Positions 46,140 through 53,749 of a stretch of 64,000 nucleotides of DNA are shown here, piece by piece; position 1 is the first letter of the stretch; the number at the start of each line of letters is the position of its first letter. The notes beneath the pieces are model-generated. The model was not told the DNA's origin and made no database searches. It saw only the letters and a list, made by a program, of their open reading frames with translations. Source of the stretch: Thalassotalea euphylliae. Lineage in GTDB: Bacteria > Pseudomonadota > Gammaproteobacteria > Enterobacterales > Alteromonadaceae. A program made the translations under genes and the position numbers. Where the stretch lies: assembly GCF_003390335.1 (NCBI RefSeq), contig NZ_QUOU01000001.1:4278001-4342000 (forward strand), in the 5' to 3' direction.

Positions 46140-47834
46140 TTAGAGCGTACTTTTATTGCTTTTCAAATTATTCCTAGCCTTTTCTTTATTAAACGCTCCA
46201 CTGTCATTTACCAGCCCATAAGCTCTGAGTGAATATTGCATTTGAGTTCTATCTTCAACTTTTCCTCATGTGGAAATATGTGCTGCTACAGATAGAGGTT
46301 CGTTTGGAGTTCAACTGATCATTTTGTTGTAAAACATGATGATGTTTTCTTTCCATTTAGTTCATCATTGCTCGCTAGGTGTTTCACCGAAAATACCATT
46401 GGCAATATCTAGGCGGTCAACAGCAAGGTCAATTCACTCAACCATGAGAGAGTTACTTCTGATTTCTTGGATAAGAGAGTCGGTTAGGTGTTGGTCTATC
46501 AGATCAAAGCCAATTGATTTTATAAAACTCAGGATCTGGCGTTTTTCCCTATCCTGTAGTTTAACCATTTCTTTGTTGGCTTTAATTGCTGCGTCAATTC
46601 ACGTTTTATATCTCTCCATTGCCAGATCAAGCACTCGTTGTAACTCGATCATGGTGTTTGCTAAATTTGATGGCTGTAAATCATTTATAGACTCGATATA
46701 AGAAACATCAATTTGATAGCATGAGTGTAGAGTTGATTTGATAGCTTCTAAATTGCTTTGGTGCGCAATAAGGTCTTCGATGTGTTCTTGCACAGTGTCA
46801 GTTTTAAGTAATCAAACAGATCTAAGTTTTGGCATGGTTTCCATATAAGTATTTTGATATTCCAATTCAGGTTTATGCAGCTCAGCCAATGGAAAGTTTG
46901 ATTCGATAAAATAACTATCTCCATCAAGCGATATTTCTCGCAGAGGTGGCTTTTTTTCCATATCAATAGCAATGGTTTCGTTATCTTCACCTTCTGAGAT
47001 AAAAGAGCTTCATTCTCTTTGAATTTTACTTCCAGACAAAGATAGCAAATAACTGGTTTCTAGTGATTTGCTCATTGAGTACTTTTCTTCAAATTGTCTG
47101 ATCTTTTCACCAAAGCTTGGGTCTATATCAATTAAAACCGATGAGATTTCTTGAAATATTTGTGACTCAGGGTTATCTGCATCATGTTGTTTAGCTGCCA
47201 ATAATAGTTTATTTAGCTCATTTGGGTCACTCAGTAACAGCTCTTTAATTTGGGTATAAGCATCAATATTTCCATCTGCGAGTTGTTCAAGCAAACCTAT
47301 TGTTTTTGTACCTTGTAGCTCTGTATGATCAAGTGTTGAAAACAAATAACTTAACCTTTCAACACAAGCTTCATCGGAATTCGTAACAGCCTCATTCAAA
47401 GCTATTTCGTGACTAAGGTCTGTGCCAAATTCTCAGTTAAAAAGATTAATAGATGTTTTATTAGTAGGGAATCAGTTTACTCTTAGGTATGACACTGATT
47501 CCCTACTTTGACTCATTGTGAGGAACAATGAGTCAACCGCGCTCATACTTTGTTTTGAGAGCTGTGATGTAAAAATTCAAAAGCCACTAACATGCTCTAG
47601 TAAAGATAGTCGTTTCAAGCCGTTTAAACGCAAATGAAAGTTTTCTTTTTCCTGCTGAATATCAAATCACTCTGTAACTTTTAATTCAAAGTGCTGTAAA
47701 ACCATTTTTCATAGGCTTTGTAAATTAGTTTCTCATAATTGAGAAGCAACTTGCTTTGATAGTTGATGAACCATTTCTGATACATTTTGACTATTCAATT
47801 CAGCTTGTGACAGCTGTTCATTCGTGTTTTCCAT
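46140..47834 (-). CDS. Unknown 564-residue protein with 14 in-frame TGA codons
   Basis: Runs from ATG 47832-47834 to TAA 46140-46142 when TGA is translated. It has 14 TGA codons (among them residues 34, 42, 56, 86, 121 and 134), no TAA or TAG, and no frameshift. GGT, GGC, GGA and one GGG are also used, and Trp is TGG. The protein is helical, Leu/Gln/Ser-rich and acidic, without signal or membrane segment. No family is recognised. It is 10 bases after the 171-residue exported protein, so it is probably cotranscribed with that gene and HamAB. Confidence 0.85.
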
Positions 47835-47844
47835 ACTATCTTGG

Positions 47845-48360
47845 TTAGTGTTTAATAGTGTCTTTCTCTGCTTCATATTCTTTTCCAAACAAAGCTTGAT
47901 AGAGTTTTAGACTTTTTTTAGCTTCTTCTTCGGTAAGCTCTACACCAAATTTTTCTTTGTATTCCTTTTTAATTCGAAAATGTTTGGCAAGTAAATGAAG
48001 TTTTGAATATCGCTCTTTGGGCAATTTTGTAAAAGCGACTGTTGCGTCTGGGTCTGCGGCTTCAATGTCTTTTACGATGGTTGAAAATATGTTGTTCATT
48101 GCTAGGGCTTCAGCCATCCCTTCTAATCCCCAGATTTTTTCTTCTTTCGTAAGGTTCAATTGTTCGTAGTGCTTTAGCAATTTGGGTTCAATACCATACA
48201 TAAACTCAGTAAGAATTTCGTTAAATGTATGCTCTTGGTAATTGATGCCATAGGCTGAAGTTTTGTTTTCTTGTGCGTTTGCGTTTGCGTTTGCGTTTGC
48301 GTTTTGCCATACAAATGACAAAACAGTTAGTAATATTGCAGACCACTTCATATCAATCAC
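47845..48360 (-). CDS. Exported helical protein with an Asn-Ala repeat
   Basis: 171 residues, no TGA, stop TAA. A signal peptide (MKWSAILLTVLSFVWQ) is followed at once by NANANANANAQ, encoded by five GCAAAC-type units (48275-48305). The rest is a Lys/Glu-rich helical domain (LTKEEKIWGLEGMAEALAMN, LTEEEAKKSLKLYQALFGKEY). No family is recognised. It has a divergent XRE regulator and an operator-like palindrome ahead of it. Confidence 0.7.
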   Translation of the reverse strand: MIDMKWSAILLTVLSFVWQNANANANANAQENKTSAYGINYQEHTFNEILTEFMYGIEPKLLKHYEQLNLTKEEKIWGLEGMAEALAMNNIFSTIVKDIEAADPDATVAFTKLPKERYSKLHLLAKHFRIKKEYKEKFGVELTEEEAKKSLKLYQALFGKEYEAEKDTIKH

Positions 48361-48369
48361 CTATCAAAA

Positions 48370-48402
48370 TGAGTTATATATAACGTGGCAGTATATAACT
48401 CA
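48370..48402. promoter_or_regulatory. Operator-like perfect palindrome between divergent genes
   Basis: Perfect inverted repeat TGAGTTATATA (48370-48380) and TATATAACTCA (48392-48402), spaced by 11 bases. It lies in the 86-base gap between the XRE regulator (plus) and the exported-protein operon (minus). This is the natural place for an autoregulated repressor site. Confidence 0.7.
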
Positions 48403-48446
48403 AAATTTCATGATTTCAAGCATTATTCGTAATGTGAGTTTCAGTC

Positions 48447-48686
48447 GTGGATGCAAAAGTTGCTTTTGGTATTGTGTTAAAAAAGGTACGCAAAGAAGCA
48501 AAGATTTCTCAAGAACAACTGGCACTAGACGCTAATATTGAGAGAGCTCACATATCAAAGCTTGAGCGAGGGTTGTTCCAACCAAGCCTATCGACTATTT
48601 TTGCAATTGCTGATGTATTAGGTTGCTCGGCTGGGAGCTTAGTTGATTTGGCAAAGCAAGAATTAGATTCCGCTAAGGCAAAATAA
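48447..48686 (+). CDS. XRE-family transcriptional regulator
   Basis: 79 residues from GTG 48447. A single Cro/C1 helix-turn-helix (FGIVLKKVRKEAKISQEQLALDANIERAHISKLERGLFQPSLSTIFAIADVLG pattern, split here). No TGA. It likely binds the palindrome just upstream and controls the operon 171-residue protein, 564-residue protein, HamAB. It is convergent with and overlaps the last bases of the replication-relaxation gene by 14 bases. Confidence 0.85.
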   Translation: MDAKVAFGIVLKKVRKEAKISQEQLALDANIERAHISKLERGLFQPSLSTIFAIADVLGCSAGSLVDLAKQELDSAKAK

Positions 48687-49449
48687 ACTTAGAGTTTTGA
48701 TGCCAAAATCGAAAGTAAGGTTTGAATTTAGTAAAGTCGCTAAGTTTTTCTAACCTTTCAATCACATATTGACGACAGGATTCAAGTTCAAAAACAAAAA
48801 TTACAGTCGCGTTATTCTTTACTCCAAACTTTTTACTTACTGTTCATTTTGATAAAAAGTAGCAATGCCAAAGTATTTGCTTAATAGCTCGTTTTACATC
48901 GCTTCCCATGTGCTGCTCGAATAACACTAATTGAGTAGACGAGGGCGTTTGGTAGCACAGCAGTGCATCTGGAATGATCTGAACGTCTTCAAAGCTAATA
49001 GCTGCTTTTGACTGAGAGAGTAATCATTGATGCGAGTTATTGCTTCAACGTTTTTCAAAATAGTAATGAACAAATTTCAGCTTATATTTTTCATAGATTA
49101 GTTTTTGTATAAAAGCCATCACGAAATCAACAGTGGCTAGGCGGTGGAAGTAGTCGATTGTGAAGAAACTACTCCTGCTTTTAGGCATTTTTATATCGTC
49201 TTCATTATATCAGTGATGCTTCATAAGCCAGTTTTTGCCCTGTTGAGTCAAGCAATACACTGGAGCAAGTGGTCACTTCTTTGGGTGAAAACCAAATTCT
49301 AAGGCTCGCAGAGTTGGCCTATTTGCTCGTTTGAGCTTTCGTAGATACCTGTTTATTGTTGAATTACTAAGTTTAGGAAAAAGTCGCTTTAGTTGAACCG
49401 AGGTCAAATATTGGAACAAGGCCAAAGCTTCTAAAATTCTTACTTCCAT
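48673..49449 (-). CDS. Replication-relaxation family protein with five TGA codons
   Basis: 258 residues from ATG 49447-49449 to TAG 48673-48675. TGA at residues 59 and 80 and at three later positions. The N-terminus is a winged helix (ILEALALFQYLTSVQLKRLFP, INRYLRKLKRAN); the PVYCLTQQGKNWLMKHHGYN segment is typical of the Replic_Relax family, with the LT..G and HHG glycines. TGA is the second of these. Such proteins act in plasmid replication or relaxation. The ATPase gene is 14 bases upstream. Confidence 0.85.
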
Positions 49450-49463
49450 AATTTTTCATTGCA

Positions 49464-50897
49464 TTAGCTTGAATATTTAGGGGTTAAACCTTTTAAATTT
49501 ATAGTGCTTAGATATTTCTGCGGTTCAAAGCTAAACACATCTTTACGGTAATATTTTGATATTTGTTGTTTGCAAAGCTTTTTGAATTGTTGCAAAGCCA
49601 TAGAGTGGGAATTCCCGAGGAGCAGCCTAGGTACTTTTATTTTAAATGGTGGGGTGAGATAGGACTTAACGAAGAATTCTCAGTTCCTCAAATTCTCTAT
49701 GTCTGTGCTGGATATTCCCGTTTCATCTTCTATCGTTTTTCGGCTTTTTCGTTCGTTATTACCAGTGATGATCACTCCAACTGATAACAAAGCTTTTTGT
49801 AAGTATCTGTCAGCACATTGCCCGATATACTGGCTTGCCAATATTAGGTAGAGCCTATATTTACGAAGTTGAGTAAGCGCTTTTTCAAAGTCAGGACTCA
49901 CAAAGTTATGAAATTCATCAATAAATAGATAGGTTGGTGTTCTTTGATAACCACTGATCTTGGCTCGTTTTAAGGCTATGACTTTGAGTAGAGCGACTAT
50001 GAAACGTCAGTAAATTTGAACGGTTTCACTTCATGCTTCCCCAAGTGGTAATCTAAATATAATGATCTTTCTTTGTTCAATAAGTTGCTCTAAATCGAGT
50101 GAGCTACTTCACAGTAAAAGCCTTTGAAATAAGGGATCATTGAGTAATCATTGTAATCTCATTTCAATAGCGTGCTTACTGACATTTAGTGACTTTTCTT
50201 GAAATTTATTCTCAAAGAAGTCTCGAATGATTGAGTTGCTGGCCTGTAGCCCTATTTGTACGAGATCTTGGTTTTGCTTGTCGTTCATGAATCGTTTGAG
50301 ATCTGCCAGTGAGCTATTATTTCTTGAAAGTAGCACCCTAATACATGGGTATAATATAGCGTTCATTTGGCTGGTGGTTGTGGCGTCTTTTAGTAGTGTA
50401 TTGAGTATTTTTATGATCTCTTGAGCCATTAAGTGTGTGCTTCTCTCATCGTTTAGTGTGAAGTAGAACGGGTTAATGCTCGGAGAGTGAGTGTCGCTCA
50501 GCAGCGGATCAATATAGACCAACCTTTGGGATGTTGGGAGTTTTCCAAATTCTTTGAATCTGCTTATTTCTCTCGACATATCTCAATGTGGATCAAGTAA
50601 GATGACCGCATTTTTAGTTTTCTTTGATTTTATTTCTGAATAAATAAATTGCTTAATTAATTCACTTTTTCCACAGCCCGTTCTTCAAGTGATGTAGGTG
50701 TGTCTTTGCTTGTGAGATAAAGCAATACGCTTGTTTAAGTGATAATGAAAGAACCAGTTTTGAATGTTTCAAATGATTGGGATCATGTAGATATGATTAA
50801 GTTTAAAGTGATTTTTAATTCGTTTCCTAACGTGCAGTAATTTTGTTTTTGGCTCGCTAAGAAATAAGCTAAATTGTTTTCAAGTTCTATAACACAT
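49464..50897 (-). CDS. VirB4/HerA-like DNA-pumping ATPase with nine TGA codons
   Basis: 477 residues from ATG 50895-50897 to TAA 49464-49466. The Walker A motif is ITGRTGCGKSEL with its first Gly at residue 71 coded TGA (50685-50687). The DPHGD motif has its Gly at 105 coded TGA (50583-50585). The LPLGEAGSETVQIYGRF block has two more, and RNGEFFVK one more. Walker B is TYLFIDEFHNF. These Gly positions are conserved in TraD/VirB4/HerA-type ATPases. No TAA, TAG or frameshift is present. Likely couples the replication-relaxation protein to DNA transfer. Confidence 0.93.
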
Positions 50898-51069
50898 TTA
50901 TAGAGTCTCATTGATTTCAGTGAAAACGGATCATATCAATAATGCTCTTAATTTGTTGTTTATCCAGATTGAACAAATCATAAAATACTTTCGATCGTTC
51001 TGGAGCTTGATCGTTTTTTGATTGGTAAACGTCGATCGCAATCGACGTTAAGAATGTTTCTTTTTTCAT
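50887..51069 (-). CDS. Small 60-residue protein with two TGA codons
   Basis: From ATG 51067-51069 to TAG 50887-50889; the stop overlaps the ATPase start (the ATG at 50895-50897 lies inside the last codons), so the two are translationally coupled. TGA at residues 51 and 54 (HGNQG). The N-terminus is KKETFLTSIAIDVYQSKNDQAPERSK. No family is recognised; it may be an accessory protein or a leader for the ATPase. Confidence 0.7.
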
Positions 51070-51405
51070 TCAAAAAAAGTTAAAAAATATATAATTCTGG
51101 GACGTCACCAGTTTAAAAATCATACTGAGGCAATGTTAACAAAACATTAATTTTTCAGACTTTTTTCAAAGTTGCCAATGCGACTGATTGCTGAGCCAAG
51201 CTTTGATAGCTCTAAAAATTGACAACTGCTAATTTTTGGATCTGATTAATAAAATTACTTCATCAAAAAAGAACATTCTTGTTCAAATTTTTTACTGTTA
51301 ATTAGTGTCTAAAGAAAATTGGGATTTACATTCTTGCGATGGTTTAATTTCTTCATATAGATACACTACCTTGTCGCTATTTTAAACTCGCGATATAGGT
51401 AGATA
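51070..51405. other. Gene-free AT-rich stretch at the right edge of the recoded element
   Basis: About 336 bases without a gene. It has an imperfect inverted repeat (GTTGCCAAT near 51171 and ATTGACAAC near 51228). It would be the place for an attachment site or a promoter for the 60-residue gene and ATPase. No tRNA with a UCA anticodon can be drawn by eye: the possible loops lack U33 or a T-arm. Confidence 0.45.
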
Positions 51406-52275
51406 TTAAGCTTCTAACTTAGGTATAGAAACCCACTCTTTTTGAAATAGCATTACAGCAGTAATTACCGCGAGAAATATTTGAAGCAAGACAATTAGAG
51501 ATTTAAAAAAGCTCATCTTTTCGTTGTATTTTTCAATAGCAAATGAGTGAATACCTATCAGTACTTCAGTATCTTTCATGAACTTAACAAACTTTTTGTT
51601 AGGCTCTGATCCTCGGTTTAGTAATGAAAACTCTCCACCAAATAATGACTGAAAGAACTCTATTTGCTTTTTAATCAATTCTGCTGTTTGCTCTTTGATT
51701 TGGTTTTCAACCACATACTTAGTCAGGTCATTTTCCATTTGAACTTGATTAATATACTCCTGTTCTACAGATTCTAACCAAGCTAAAGATTCGCCTGCAC
51801 TCTGAAGGGCTGTTAGAACATCTTTTAAGGCTTCCTCTTTCATATCATAAAAAATGAAATAGTTTAGGTCAGGCACTTCTCCTAATAATGATGCTGAAAA
51901 ATCCTTGCAGTACATCAAGTTTCTGATGAGCGCACGATAGTGAAAGAAAAGCTTGTTTTTCCTCTTTTTAAACTCTTCATCCATCGTTATTTTACTCCCT
52001 TCTCTTAGTTCTACGCCATTTCGCAGATCATTAACCACAATGTACTCAAGCTCTTTTACAGCTTGCTCTTTCATGAGATTAAAACTGGCAAGATTTGAGG
52101 GGGAATTACTTTTTGCTTTTGGTTCTACCATTGGCATGATCCAACTTGTTAGAACTACTTGCAGTAAGCTAAGAATAATAATTATTCCTGCATATTTTGT
52201 ATTTTCGTTGCTTAAAACAAGCTGTACTTTCCCAACGCTTTCATTTGATGTATTTAACACTTTGCTTATCTCCAT
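51406..52275 (-). CDS. Membrane protein of unknown function
   Basis: 289 residues, no TGA, stop TAA. One N-terminal membrane segment (YAGIIIILSLLQVVLTSWIMP) and one C-terminal (KSLIVLLQIFLAVITAVMLFQ) enclose a helical cytoplasmic or periplasmic middle. No family is recognised. It lies between the recoded element and the integrase, on the same strand as both. Confidence 0.6.
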   Translation of the reverse strand: MEISKVLNTSNESVGKVQLVLSNENTKYAGIIIILSLLQVVLTSWIMPMVEPKAKSNSPSNLASFNLMKEQAVKELEYIVVNDLRNGVELREGSKITMDEEFKKRKNKLFFHYRALIRNLMYCKDFSASLLGEVPDLNYFIFYDMKEEALKDVLTALQSAGESLAWLESVEQEYINQVQMENDLTKYVVENQIKEQTAELIKKQIEFFQSLFGGEFSLLNRGSEPNKKFVKFMKDTEVLIGIHSFAIEKYNEKMSFFKSLIVLLQIFLAVITAVMLFQKEWVSIPKLEA

Positions 52276-52327
52276 ATTACTAATGCATTTATATATGGAG
52301 ATAAAAAACTGTATATTAAACCAGTAT

Positions 52328-53539
52328 CTATTGTTTTTTTATTTTATCCAAATAATCAGCCCATTCCTGCATCATTTTTCTACGTTGAGCCAAGTGAATT
52401 GAGCGATTATATGCCCTTGTTGTTGCGCTACCTATAAGGTGAGCAAGTTGTGTTTCTATAACTTCGTGGTGCCAGCCTCGCTCATGTAATAGCGTTGATG
52501 CTGAACTTCTGAATCCATGTGCGGTCATCACATCTGCACTATACCCTAAATCGCGTAAACGGTTAGTCATGACATTTTTACTCATTGGTTTGCTACCATC
52601 TCTGTGATTTGGGAACACATACTCGGAGTAGCCTGTGATACTTTGTATTTCTCTCAACTGTGCAATGACTTGTTGAGCCAATGGTACGAGATGCTCCCTA
52701 TCTCTTTTCATTTCTTCAGCAGGGATTCGAATAAGTTTCTCATCAAAATCAACATACTCCCATTTTAAGCTACGTATTTCGTTTGGCCTTAAAAATATAC
52801 GAGGAATAAGCTTTAAAGCTTCTGAGGTACAATAAGAGCCTGATTGAGTGTTATCTATGGCATAGATTAACTTACCAAGTTCTGTTGGTTTTACGATGGC
52901 AGAATGAGAGCGCACCTTGGGTAACGGTTTAATAATATCACTCAGAGGTAAGCCTTGAGCGGGATTCGTTCTGGTAAGTCTATGAGCGAGTGCATAGCCA
53001 AAAATTCTATTTATGATAGACAAAATTGTTGGCGCTTTTTTGGGAGTTCCCGCCGCTTCGAGCTTTAGCATTAGTTCAGTAATATGGCCTGTATCAATTT
53101 CTTCTACTGCTAGCTTACCGAGGCTTTTCATTTCATTATCTATCCACCGTTTTATTCTGGCGGCATGATCTTCACTCCACGTTTCCTTTTGATGTTCCCA
53201 CCATTTTAGAGCTACTTTGTTAAATGCTCGCTCTGGAGTATTTTTAACACGTTTATTTTCTCTCCTTTCATCCATAGGATTTATACCCTGAGCTAAAAGC
53301 AATCTCGCCTTTTCTGCCATTTCACGAGCTTTTTTTAGGGGTATCGCGGGGTATTTTCCAAGAGCCATTTCTTGATGCTTATCGGCATACTTAAAACGAA
53401 ATCTCCATAGTTTCGAATCATTTATTTTTACAAGTAAATACAACCCTTTAGAATCATAATACTTCACTTGTTTTTTGTCTTCTGGACAGGAAAGATTTAA
53501 TAGTTCGTTTGCTAATAGTGCCACTTCATTACTCCTCAA
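52328..53539 (-). CDS. Tyrosine integrase of the DUF4102 (P4-like) family
   Basis: 403 residues. An N-terminal DUF4102 arm-binding domain (YYDSKGLYLLVKINDSKLWRFRFKYADKHQEMALGKYP) is followed by the catalytic domain with FLRPNEIRSLKW, MTAHGFRSSASTLLHERG and HLIGSATTRAYNRS, so Arg, His-x-x-Arg and Tyr are all present. It sits at the right end of the island, 90 bases from the right repeat, and should integrate and excise the whole 32.8-kb island. TGA-free. Confidence 0.95.
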   Translation of the reverse strand: MRSNEVALLANELLNLSCPEDKKQVKYYDSKGLYLLVKINDSKLWRFRFKYADKHQEMALGKYPAIPLKKAREMAEKARLLLAQGINPMDERRENKRVKNTPERAFNKVALKWWEHQKETWSEDHAARIKRWIDNEMKSLGKLAVEEIDTGHITELMLKLEAAGTPKKAPTILSIINRIFGYALAHRLTRTNPAQGLPLSDIIKPLPKVRSHSAIVKPTELGKLIYAIDNTQSGSYCTSEALKLIPRIFLRPNEIRSLKWEYVDFDEKLIRIPAEEMKRDREHLVPLAQQVIAQLREIQSITGYSEYVFPNHRDGSKPMSKNVMTNRLRDLGYSADVMTAHGFRSSASTLLHERGWHHEVIETQLAHLIGSATTRAYNRSIHLAQRRKMMQEWADYLDKIKKQ

Positions 53540-53602
53540 TGGGGTATAAATTGGGGTATCACTATAAATAAAGGTAAGGTTTTGAAGTTAAGCAAGGAAC
53601 GA

Positions 53603-53642
53603 TACCCCACTTTATACCCTCAAAAAAATGAAACAACATGAA
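53603..53642. other. Candidate right attachment region of the island
   Basis: Holds TACCCCAC.TTATACCC (53603-53619), an inverted copy of a motif in the integrase leader (53541-53559), and the 14-base repeat TGAAACAACATGAA (53629-53642) that recurs at 20866-20879. It lies in the intergenic space just after the integrase, before the groL terminator. No tRNA gene is present here, so the target seems to be an intergenic site. Confidence 0.45.
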
Positions 53643-53680
53643 CAAGAGTGAAACAAATTGAATTGTTAAGGCATTAAAAA

Positions 53681-53707
53681 AGCCCGTAAAACATTGCTTT
53701 ACGGGCT
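53681..53707 (-). terminator. groL terminator
   Basis: Stem AGCCCGTAAA / TTTACGGGCT around ACATTGC, with a T-run in the minus direction after A-rich bases. It ends the groSL operon. Confidence 0.88.
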
Positions 53708-53749
53708 TTCTGAAACAGGATGTGTTTCAGTGAAATGGTCAGCTGATGA

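Larger units (their letters stand above)
35202..51069. mobile_element. Integrative mobilizable element with UGA-to-glycine recoded genes
   Basis: About 15.9 kb, from the recombinase stop to the last recoded small gene. It carries a large serine recombinase, J-domain protein, coupling protein, MobA relaxase, MobC-like protein, an oriT-like hairpin pair, a broken DUF4145 gene, a Hachiman pair, an XRE regulator, and six genes with in-frame TGA codons that fit glycine. Exact ends are not proven: I found no clear att repeat for the serine recombinase. The nearby Fic and 289-residue membrane genes are TGA-free and may be outside it. Confidence 0.75.

Noticed and set aside
46336..46701. Plus-strand frame of 121 codons
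   Set aside because: It lies opposite the 564-residue recoded gene and has no family features; it is a shadow made visible only because the real gene is interrupted by TGA in standard translation.
49515..49530. CGGTTCAAAG as a T-loop of a tRNA
   Set aside because: It is inside the coding frame of the ATPase and has no acceptor stem around it.
35202..51069. UGA read as tryptophan (code 4)
   Set aside because: My first idea. TGG is still used for Trp in the same genes, and TGA lies at glycines of P-loop, DPHG, RPGF and FYYG..W.GK motifs, which Trp cannot fill.
35202..51069. UGA as selenocysteine or cysteine
   Set aside because: There are 51 codons, up to 18 per gene, at Gly positions; no SECIS-like hairpin is seen after them and Cys codons are used normally.
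35202..51069. Plain pseudogenes
   Set aside because: No in-frame TAA or TAG and no frameshift in any of the six frames, and catalytic motifs are intact; decay would not give only TGA.
51150..51240. tRNA-like fold near AGCTATCAAAGCT
   Set aside because: The loop lacks U33 before the TCA, the stem is four pairs, and no D- or T-arm can be drawn.
35057..51405. Attachment sites of the serine recombinase
   Set aside because: Only 8-base matches (CGCTATTT, AGATATTA) were found between the two edges, which is chance level in AT-rich DNA.
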